From Dehalococcoidales bacterium (GTDB lineage Bacteria > Chloroflexota > Dehalococcoidia > Dehalococcoidales > UBA3254), in NCBI GenBank assembly GCA_028718465.1, contig JAQULX010000111.1, forward strand, positions 1-8,069: a DNA stretch of 8,069 nt, given 5' to 3'. The notes beneath the pieces are model-generated. The model ran no database searches, was not told the DNA's origin, and worked only from the letters and a program-made list of their open reading frames with translations. Position numbers and translations under genes: made by a program. Positions 1 to 5,616 of this stretch are shown here, piece after piece (within the stretch, counting starts at the first letter, position 1; each line of letters opens with the position of its first letter).

Positions 1-282
1 CTGATAAAAGAACTGGAGGCGAGGGGAGCGCACTACCGTATACATGATCCTTTCATCCAGGAAGATGCGGGATATATTATCGAATCCGATATGGAGAGGG
101 CTTTGAAAGACGCGGACGCGGTGGTGCTGATGACCAAACACGACCAGTATAAGACGATCAGCCCTCAAAAATTAAAGGAACTTTTAAAAACCAGAGTGAT
201 TGTCGACGGCAGAAACGCATTCGATGCGGATGCTTTCATACCCGAGGGTTTCATTTTCCGGGGAATCGGCAAAGGCAATTTA
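1..282 (+). CDS. Nucleotide-sugar (UDP-ManNAc/UDP-Glc type) dehydrogenase, C-terminal fragment, no stop codon of its own
   Basis: This is the tail of a gene that begins left of the window. The visible residues match the C-terminal UDP-binding domain of the UDP-glucose/GDP-mannose dehydrogenase family: an HDPF segment near position 46, ADAVVLMTKHDQY around 115-150, VIVDGRN around 199-219, and the closing RGIGKG at 259-276 that typically ends WecC/UDP-ManNAc-dehydrogenase-like proteins. The enzyme would oxidise C6 of a UDP-hexosamine to the uronic acid with NAD+ in the cytoplasm. The NAD-binding and catalytic domains lie outside the window, so substrate cannot be assigned. Oddly, the frame has no stop here and runs on through a non-conserved stretch into the next dehydrogenase, ending at 1815. 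The end given is where recognisable homology stops. A TAA lies at 281-283 one frame over, so a single extra base just upstream could explain the missing stop. Family call is firm; the gene boundary is not. Confidence 0.75.
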
Positions 283-330
283 AACAGGCCCGCTGTACCT
301 GGACGACCTCCAGAGGCAGATGAACAGAGA

Positions 331-347
331 GACCGGGTAATCCGGTC
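331..347 (+). repeat. Hairpin in the dehydrogenase junction
   Basis: GACCGG (331-336) and CCGGTC (342-347) are perfectly complementary around a 5-nt loop, GTAAT. No T-run follows immediately, so it is not a canonical Rho-independent terminator. It could be an mRNA processing or stability element between the two genes, or chance, because the host DNA is rich in CCGG. Confidence 0.4.
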
Positions 348-440
348 GCCCATCCTCGTTCTTGTACCCTTAGTTGATTGTGATGGGAAGTGGGGAGATG
401 AGGGAGCCGGGAATCTATTTCAGGCCAGGGAATATCAAAT

Positions 441-447
441 AAGGAGT
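441..447 (+). promoter_or_regulatory. Shine-Dalgarno site setting the TTG start at 454
   Basis: AAGGAGT lies 6-7 nt before TTG at 454, which is close to ideal spacing. The NAD-binding Rossmann motif begins about 20 residues after this TTG, as expected for the start of a dehydrogenase. This argues that the second enzyme is initiated independently even though the frame is open upstream. Confidence 0.65.
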
Positions 448-453
448 ACGGGT

Positions 454-1815
454 TTGGCAACAGTTATTGAAACCAGGATTAGCAACAGAACAGCCATAAT
501 CGGCATTATGGGACTCGGTTATGTCGGCTTGCCGCTGGCAGTAACCTTCGCCGAGACCGGCTTCGATGTTATCGGGTATGATGTCCATTCTCAAAAGATT
601 GAATCTCTCAGTAAAGGCATCTCCTACGTCGAAGACGTTGACAATGAGAGATTAGCCACCGTTATCAATACTCATACCTTTACGGCCACCAATGATATCA
701 GTCGATTAAAGGAAGCCGATGCGGTCTGTATCTGCGTGCCAACTCCGCTGACAAAACTAAAGGACCCTGTCGTATCATTCATAACCGGCGCCGCCGAAGA
801 CCTGTCCCGGATCTTGCGCAAGGGCCAGTTAATCATTCTAGAAAGTACAACCTACCCCGGCACCACCCGGGAAGTAGTTCTCCCCATTCTGGAACAGTCC
901 GGTTTAAAGGCCGGACAGGACTTCTACCTGGTTTTTTCACCAGAGAGAGTAGACCCTACGAATAAAAAATATACTATTAAAAACACTCCCAAGCTGGTAG
1001 GAGGATACGATCCTGTATCGACTGCTCTGGCATGCCAGTTATACAGCCAGATAGTGGAGCAGGTCGTTCCCGTGTCCTCGATGGAGGCAGCCGAGACAAC
1101 CAAACTGTTCGAAAACTGCTTCCGGCTGGTCAATATTGCTTATGTCAATGAATTCGCCGAGCTATGTGAAAAAATCGGCGTCAGCATCTGGGAAATAATT
1201 GATAACGCCAAAACAAAACCATTCGGATATATGCCGTTTTATCCGGGGCCGGGAATAGGGGGACACTGCATCCCGGTGAATCCGTATTATCTATTCTGTA
1301 AAGCCCGTGAGTACGATTTCCATATCCGTTTCCTGGAATTAGCCACCGGGGTAAACGAGCAAATGCCCTATCAGGTGGTTTCCAAGATTATCGAAGCTTT
1401 AAGCTGCAACGGCAAGAGCGTCAGGGAATCAGGCATATTCGTACTCGGGGCTTCTTATAAAAAAGATGTCGGAGATATGCGGGGGTCCCCATCGCTGAAG
1501 CTTATTGAATTGCTGCTCAGTAAAGGAGCGGCAGTCACCTACAACGACCCCTTTGTTAATCATATCGAGGTGTCGGGCCGCCTCTTGATCAGCGAGGAGA
1601 TTTCCCCGGAAAAATTATCCGCAGCCGATTGTATAGTTATCGCCACCGACCACAGCCAGTATGATTACCAGTCCATTGTCGATAACGGCAAGATTATATT
1701 CGATACCCGGGGAATCACCAGGAAAACGATTAACGGGTGTCATAACGTGATCAGGCTTGGAGAAGGGGCCCCCAGAGGACACGTGGTATTTAATTCACCG
1801 CTGTCAATTTATTAA
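454..1815 (+). CDS. UDP-N-acetylglucosamine 6-dehydrogenase (WbpA-like nucleotide-sugar dehydrogenase)
   Basis: The predicted 453-residue cytoplasmic enzyme would perform the two-step NAD+-dependent oxidation of a UDP-hexosamine (probably UDP-GlcNAc) to its uronic acid, a precursor for surface polysaccharide. Seen in sequence, numbering from TTG 454: Rossmann GLGYVG at 20-25; CVPTPL in the NAD domain; SPERVDP; the central-domain TTKLFEN with Lys217 and Asn221; and GPGIGGHCIPVNPYYL with the catalytic Cys272. The C-terminal UDP-binding domain follows, with GASYKKDVGDMRGSP and a final FDTRG. PGPGIGGHCIP favours the WbpA group over UDP-glucose dehydrogenases, though substrate is inferred. Length is normal for the family. 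The TTG start is chosen for its Shine-Dalgarno site and position. The same frame is open back to position 1, so a longer fusion product with the preceding dehydrogenase is formally possible. The next gene begins 88 nt downstream. Confidence 0.9.
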   Translation: MATVIETRISNRTAIIGIMGLGYVGLPLAVTFAETGFDVIGYDVHSQKIESLSKGISYVEDVDNERLATVINTHTFTATNDISRLKEADAVCICVPTPLTKLKDPVVSFITGAAEDLSRILRKGQLIILESTTYPGTTREVVLPILEQSGLKAGQDFYLVFSPERVDPTNKKYTIKNTPKLVGGYDPVSTALACQLYSQIVEQVVPVSSMEAAETTKLFENCFRLVNIAYVNEFAELCEKIGVSIWEIIDNAKTKPFGYMPFYPGPGIGGHCIPVNPYYLFCKAREYDFHIRFLELATGVNEQMPYQVVSKIIEALSCNGKSVRESGIFVLGASYKKDVGDMRGSPSLKLIELLLSKGAAVTYNDPFVNHIEVSGRLLISEEISPEKLSAADCIVIATDHSQYDYQSIVDNGKIIFDTRGITRKTINGCHNVIRLGEGAPRGHVVFNSPLSIY

Positions 1816-1858
1816 CCGGCGGCCGGGATTAAAACACACGGGCAATCAATCGCGAATC

Positions 1859-1911
1859 AGGAGGAGTCAACTACAAAATTAATGGACCGGAACAGACACA
1901 AAAATGTATAA
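1859..1911 (+). promoter_or_regulatory. Displaced Shine-Dalgarno site with a 9-codon leader ORF overlapping the GT2 start
   Basis: The strong purine run AGGAGGAG (about 1859-1866) sits 37 nt before the GT2 ATG at 1904, too far to serve it directly. The first ATG after it is at 1882 and opens a 9-codon frame (MDRNRHKNV) whose TAA at 1909-1911 overlaps the beginning of the GT2 gene in another frame. The spacing from the Shine-Dalgarno site to ATG 1882 (about 15 nt) is itself long. The layout would allow translational coupling or reinitiation at 1904, but this is inference. Confidence 0.3.
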
Positions 1912-2686
1912 GAAATACGCTATTGGGATAGTAGTCCTGTGTTATGATGTCGAACCATTCATCAGCGGAGTGATTGAGGAATTACCGGAATTTGTCGACC
2001 GAATATATGTCATAGATGATTGCAGCAAAGATAATACTTATCAGGTTGTATCCGGATTAAAAAATCCGAAAGTGGCATTAATCCGGCATGAGACCAATCT
2101 GGGGCCGGGGGCCGGTCTGAGGACCGGTTATAAAGCGGCCCTGGCGGACGGGACCGATATCGTAATCAAAATAGACGGCGACGGGCAAATGCCGGTGGAG
2201 CAGATAGAAGACATGATCAGCCCGATTATGGAGAAGAAGGCTGATTATATCAAGGGAAACCGGTTGCAAAGCGATCCCGGCAGGCACGGAATGCCGAGGT
2301 TCCGCATGGTGGGCAATCATTTGCTGACCTGGCTGACCCGCATTGAAAGCGGATACTGGCATATCTCTGATTCGCAAAACGGGTTTACCGCTATTTCAAG
2401 AGAGGCTCTGGCTGCGATAGACCTGGATTTCTGCTCTTACTATGGATATTTGAACGATATTCTAGCCCGGTTGAATATATACAACTTTAAAGTTCTGGAT
2501 ATATCCATGCCTGCCAAATACGGCAAGGAAAAATCGAAAATCAAATATGCGCGTTTTATCCCCAGGGTATCGCTGATTCTGTTAAGGATTTTCTTATGGA
2601 GGCTGAGGGTCAAATATTTAAGGTTTCCATCCGGTAAAAACAACCGGATGATAGGTGAACAACGAATTGCCAAAGGACAAGACTAA
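1904..2686 (+). CDS. Family 2 glycosyltransferase, polyprenyl/dolichol-phosphate sugar synthase-like
   Basis: The 260-residue GT-A enzyme probably transfers a sugar from a nucleotide donor to a polyprenyl phosphate or lipid-linked glycan at the cytoplasmic membrane face. Visible motifs: an N-terminal beta strand IGIVVLCYD; IDDCSKDNT with Asp38/Asp39; LGPGAGLRTGY; the metal- and donor-binding DGDGQ at 91-95; and SDSQNGFTAISREAL near 156-170, which matches the D-x-QNGxxAISR signature of this GT2 subgroup. The C-terminal part (about 218-240) is hydrophobic and basic, suggesting membrane association without the multi-pass tail of larger DPM1-type enzymes. ATG 1904 is the only reasonable start: an in-frame stop lies at 1880-1882 and the motif order begins at once. 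No Shine-Dalgarno site sits at normal distance. The TAA overlaps the next ATG by one base, so translation of the two genes is probably coupled. Donor and acceptor are unknown. Confidence 0.88.
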   Translation: MYKKYAIGIVVLCYDVEPFISGVIEELPEFVDRIYVIDDCSKDNTYQVVSGLKNPKVALIRHETNLGPGAGLRTGYKAALADGTDIVIKIDGDGQMPVEQIEDMISPIMEKKADYIKGNRLQSDPGRHGMPRFRMVGNHLLTWLTRIESGYWHISDSQNGFTAISREALAAIDLDFCSYYGYLNDILARLNIYNFKVLDISMPAKYGKEKSKIKYARFIPRVSLILLRIFLWRLRVKYLRFPSGKNNRMIGEQRIAKGQD

Positions 2687-3762
2687 TGGGACATAACGGA
2701 ATGAGAGTACTTTTTTTAATCAATACGCCCGGACAGGCTTACACCTGGCGTTACTGCATCGAGCATTTGAAAAAGAACGGCCACGAAGTGGTCCTGCTGG
2801 CCCGCAACCAGGGGCCGACTCTGGGCATTCTTGATTCTTTCGGATTCAGGTATATACCTTTTAGACCAGTCAACCAGAAGCTCCTGAGACCACTGGAACT
2901 GGCGGTACATCTCCAGAAAGGCATCGAAGCTAACCTGAAAAACCATCCCGATGTTATCGTCGGCTTTGGCATAGATGCATCGTTTCTGGGCAAGCTGATT
3001 AATAAAGATTCTATCGTTTTTACGGATAGCGAACATGTCCGCATGCAAAACGCCCTCATTAAAATGACCGCCGATACTATCATCACCCCGGACTGTTTCA
3101 TGGGCGACCTGGGAAAGAGGCATATCCGCGTCAACGGCTATAAGGAACTGGCTTACCTTCATCCCAATCATTTCACTCCCGATCCGGCCATATTTGATGA
3201 GCTTAAAATAGAGAGGGGAGCAAAATACATTGTGGTACGCTTCAACGCCCTCACCGCTTTTCATGATGTAAACAGGCGCGGTTTCGGCACCGAGGACAAG
3301 TATATCCTGGTAAAAGAACTCCTGAAATACGGGAAAGTCTTCATCTCTGCTGAGGGGAAATTACCGGACGATCTGGCAGAGTACCGGATTCCTATCGCGC
3401 CGCAAAGGATACATCATGCGCTTCATTTCGCTCAGATGTTTGTCAGCGATACCGGGACCATGAACACCGAATCGGCAGTACTGGGGACCCAGGGAGTTTT
3501 ATGCTTTTCCCGGCCCCAGGAATTCGGCAATTTCATTGAGCTGGAGCATAAGTACGGACTAGTCTACTGCTTCGATGATCCGGCCAAAGCGATTGCCAGA
3601 GCCCTGGAGCTGATTAAACAGCCGGACTTGAAAGAACGCTGCGCCCGCCAGCGGCGGCAGCTCCTGACCGACAAAACGGATGTGGCCGGTTTCATGGTGG
3701 ACTTCATCGAACACTATCCGGAAAGTTTGAAGAGGTTGTACCGTTCTCCAATCAAGACTTGA
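2686..3762 (+). CDS. DUF354 family protein, GT-B-like (putative glycosyltransferase or epimerase-like)
   Basis: The 358-residue protein matches the DUF354 family, whose members share a fold related to UDP-GlcNAc 2-epimerase and MurG-type GT-B enzymes; no reaction is established for the family as I know it. The N-terminal half opens with RVLFLINTPGQAY and HLKKNGHEVVLLAR, a first Rossmann strand and helix, and continues to DVIVGFG and VFTDSEH. The C-terminal half carries the family hallmark SDTGTMNTESAVLG starting near Asp255, which resembles a sugar-nucleotide-binding loop. There is no signal peptide or clear transmembrane segment, so it is likely cytoplasmic. Start: ATG 2686 overlaps the GT2 stop and has AAAGGA 8 nt upstream. 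ATG 2701 (Met6) is an alternative that would begin directly with MRVLFLINTPG. The overlap implies the same operon and a shared pathway with the GT2. Function is inferred only. Confidence 0.85.
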   Translation: MGHNGMRVLFLINTPGQAYTWRYCIEHLKKNGHEVVLLARNQGPTLGILDSFGFRYIPFRPVNQKLLRPLELAVHLQKGIEANLKNHPDVIVGFGIDASFLGKLINKDSIVFTDSEHVRMQNALIKMTADTIITPDCFMGDLGKRHIRVNGYKELAYLHPNHFTPDPAIFDELKIERGAKYIVVRFNALTAFHDVNRRGFGTEDKYILVKELLKYGKVFISAEGKLPDDLAEYRIPIAPQRIHHALHFAQMFVSDTGTMNTESAVLGTQGVLCFSRPQEFGNFIELEHKYGLVYCFDDPAKAIARALELIKQPDLKERCARQRRQLLTDKTDVAGFMVDFIEHYPESLKRLYRSPIKT

Positions 3763-3981
3763 AGCAGCCTTCTTTAAACTGCCGGACCGGCTGGTAAGAA
3801 TAATCGGGGGATTGAAGAAACTGCCTCGCTGGACTTGTTAAACCCGGCATAATGCCAGTTTTCATGGCACATGAACATAGAAAAAGGAATACGTTTATCT
3901 CTCACCTTAATCATCCCCCCAGGCTATCCGTCACTCATAAGTCTGGAGCGAGGTCAAGGAAAAGGAATAATTGAACGTAAA

Positions 3982-3987
3982 TATAAT
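3982..3987 (+). promoter_or_regulatory. Candidate -10 element (TATAAT) upstream of the deacetylase
   Basis: TATAAT matches the bacterial -10 consensus exactly and lies 89 nt before the deacetylase ATG. No convincing -35 hexamer occurs 16-18 nt upstream; the nearby TTGAAC at 3971-3976 is far too close. In an archaeal host the AT-rich AAATATAA could instead act as a TATA box. The position in the only long gap fits a second promoter, but the evidence is weak. Confidence 0.22.
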
Positions 3988-4062
3988 TCGGGTGAGTGGG
4001 GAAAGAATTTTTTATATTCATCTTTTTCGTAGTGCCGTATCAGCAATGCTGTAAGAAAAAAC

Positions 4063-4070
4063 AAAGGAGA
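4063..4070 (+). promoter_or_regulatory. Shine-Dalgarno site setting the deacetylase start at 4077
   Basis: AAAGGAGA ends 6 nt before ATG 4077. An in-frame GTG at 3996 would give 27 extra residues but has no suitable ribosome-binding site, so 4077 is preferred. Confidence 0.75.
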
Positions 4071-4076
4071 CCGGTT

Positions 4077-5588
4077 ATGTCAGCACTCTTCCAGCTCAAC
4101 AGTCTTCGGGAATATCCATCCTTAAAAGCAATATTGTATTACAGTTCTCAGGACTTGCATGCGCAGTACGGGCTGAGGCATTTTCTGAATAAATATAATT
4201 TTGCAGCGGCCGACAACCCTCAGAATGCCGATGTTTGTATCGGCTACTCCGCTTCCGAAGGCCTCGGATCAAAAACTCAAATATTATTAAGCTCTACAGC
4301 TAAAGATGGCTGCTGTTTTTTACGATTCGAAGACAAAGTGATTCCATTTTTCAAACAGCCTGTGAAAACTGATAGCGGCCGGTATTTAGTCATGGCGGAA
4401 GACCATAATCAGCCTTATCCGTGCATCACCATATCTGATAAAAAGATAAACATCGGTTTTGATATCTTTGCAGAAACCGGGCGGACTCTGGCGGGTTGCT
4501 ATGATGCGCTTTTTCTGAAAAACGATAAGCCGGGAAAGTACCTTAAAGCCACTCCGATAGTAGATGTACTTGAGGAGATCTTATTCTCTGCCATCAGGAG
4601 GCTAAGACCGGACCTATGTCCCAATCCGGGCTTCTCCTGGCCTGACGGACATCAATTCGCCATGGTACTCACTCACGATGTTGACCGGATATACAAGACA
4701 CATCAATACCTGCGTTCAATCCTCAGTTCTTCGGTCAAAGCCGACCTATCCGGCCTGAGCTATCATACCGCCAATCTGCTTTTTAAACACGGCCGGAATA
4801 ATCCCTTCTGGACATTTGATTCCGTGTGCTCTCTGGAAGACTCCCTGGGGGTCAAATCCACCTTTTTCTTCCTACAGGAAACCGGCAGGGTCAACCCTTT
4901 TAATCCGAAATCATGGGGTATCTATCACGGCCGTTATGATATCAGAAAAAGCGCCGTCAAAAACACCATTTGCAGGCTGGATGAACAGGGATATGAGATC
5001 GGTGTCCACGGTTCCTATCGTTCCTATAAGAACCCTGTTCTCCTCAAGAAAGAAAAAAGCTTGATGGAATCCATCACCGGCAGCGAGGCTGCCGGTATCC
5101 GGCAGCATTTTCTGAACTATGATCGTGATGTCACACCGTCTTTACACCATATCTGCGGATTTAAATATGACACCTCTATCGGATTCAGGCCCGGTCAGGG
5201 AATGGGCTTCCGCAGAGGCACCAGCTTTCCTTTCCCGATAATGTCGTCCGACGGGAGAGAGCTTCCGGTACTGGAATTGCCCCTGATCATCATGGACACA
5301 GCTATCGGCCCGGCAGCAGCCGGAGAGGAATGCTTCGATCTGATGCGGCAGGTAGAAAAGTATCGCGGAGTATTCACTGTCCTATGGCATCAGAACACCT
5401 TAAATAAAAAGGAATTTCCTTTTCTGTCCGGTCTTTATGAAACCCTGATAATGGAAGCCAGGAAACGAGGCGCCTGGATCGCGACAGCCAGGGAGGTCTA
5501 TCACTGGATTACTGCACAAGATCAGTTTACGGATACATGTCAAGAAAATTACAAGCCGGGGAGTAAATCCCCGTCCCATATGGAGTAG
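4077..5588 (+). CDS. Polysaccharide deacetylase family protein (CE4/NodB-like)
   Basis: The 503-residue protein is predicted to remove acyl groups from an N-acetylated sugar by metal-dependent hydrolysis. Residues 1 to about 190 form an N-terminal region without a motif I can name. The catalytic NodB-like part follows: LTHDVDR with Asp201 and Asp203 (motif 1); GVKSTFFFL; GVHGSYRSYKN with His311 (a variant of motif 2 in which the usual second His is replaced by a Ser/Tyr-rich stretch); IRQHFLNYD with Arg342 and His344 (motif 3); YDTSIGF and GFRRGTSFPF; and LWHQNTL with His438 (motif 5). This pattern fits the LTHDVD group of CE4-related proteins found in polysaccharide clusters. No signal peptide is visible from ATG 4077, so the enzyme is probably cytoplasmic and would act on a sugar nucleotide or lipid-linked intermediate rather than on finished polymer. 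The start is fixed by AAAGGAGA. The FemAB-like gene follows after 28 nt. The natural substrate is unknown. Confidence 0.87.
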   Translation: MSALFQLNSLREYPSLKAILYYSSQDLHAQYGLRHFLNKYNFAAADNPQNADVCIGYSASEGLGSKTQILLSSTAKDGCCFLRFEDKVIPFFKQPVKTDSGRYLVMAEDHNQPYPCITISDKKINIGFDIFAETGRTLAGCYDALFLKNDKPGKYLKATPIVDVLEEILFSAIRRLRPDLCPNPGFSWPDGHQFAMVLTHDVDRIYKTHQYLRSILSSSVKADLSGLSYHTANLLFKHGRNNPFWTFDSVCSLEDSLGVKSTFFFLQETGRVNPFNPKSWGIYHGRYDIRKSAVKNTICRLDEQGYEIGVHGSYRSYKNPVLLKKEKSLMESITGSEAAGIRQHFLNYDRDVTPSLHHICGFKYDTSIGFRPGQGMGFRRGTSFPFPIMSSDGRELPVLELPLIIMDTAIGPAAAGEECFDLMRQVEKYRGVFTVLWHQNTLNKKEFPFLSGLYETLIMEARKRGAWIATAREVYHWITAQDQFTDTCQENYKPGSKSPSHME

Positions 5589-5601
5589 ACTCATAAGTGT
5601 G

Positions 5602-5608
5602 GGAGGAG
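5602..5608 (+). promoter_or_regulatory. Shine-Dalgarno site setting the FemAB-like start at 5617
   Basis: GGAGGAG lies 8 nt before ATG 5617. A GTG at 5599 in the same frame would start upstream of, and translate through, this site, so ATG 5617 is the better start. Confidence 0.75.
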
Positions 5609-5616
5609 AGTCCTTT

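Larger units (their letters stand above)
283..453 (+). other. Stopless junction between two dehydrogenase genes (linker or former intergenic spacer)
   Basis: About 170 nt separate the end of the first dehydrogenase domain from the likely start of the second. The stretch stays open in the frame of both genes, but its translation (rich in Pro, Arg, Gly, Asp) resembles neither dehydrogenase nor a familiar linker. It contains a perfect 6-bp inverted repeat (331-336 with 342-347) and ends in a good Shine-Dalgarno site, both of which suggest non-coding spacer DNA. It may be translated by read-through if no stop intervenes. Confidence 0.5.
3763..4076. other. 314-nt intergenic region, possible transcription-unit boundary
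   Basis: This is the only long gap in the window. It holds a short hairpin near 3846-3856 that can be replaced by another at 3853-3869, a perfect TATAAT at 3982-3987, and two 10-nt direct repeats of AAAAGGAATA (3882 and 3960). ACTCATAAGT at 3933-3942 recurs at 5589-5598, before the FemAB-like gene. A 53-codon frame at 3871-4032 has no ribosome-binding site. An open stretch in frame 2 continues for 27 codons past the DUF354 gene (to 3841). No strong terminator or tRNA was found. Confidence 0.5.

Noticed and set aside
2716..3264. Minus-strand ORF of 182 codons opposite the DUF354 gene
   Set aside because: The plus strand carries a complete recognisable family protein here; the antisense frame shows no domain and no promoter or ribosome-binding context.
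3781..3791. GCCGGACCGGC as a terminator after the DUF354 gene
   Set aside because: The perfect symmetry leaves a one-base loop, so a real hairpin would have only about three pairs, and no T-run follows.
3871..4032. A 53-codon ORF (starting MNIEKGIRLSL) in the long intergenic region
   Set aside because: It has no Shine-Dalgarno site, no recognisable domain, and spans the candidate TATAAT and the direct repeats; it is more likely a chance frame.
3996..4076. GTG 3996 as start of the deacetylase, adding a hydrophobic FFIFIFFVV segment
   Set aside because: There is no ribosome-binding site for the GTG, the hydrophobic stretch is too short for a membrane anchor or normal signal peptide, and AAAGGAGA before ATG 4077 is well placed.
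5599..5616. GTG 5599 as start of the FemAB-like gene
   Set aside because: The strong GGAGGAG lies downstream of this GTG and serves ATG 5617 at normal spacing.
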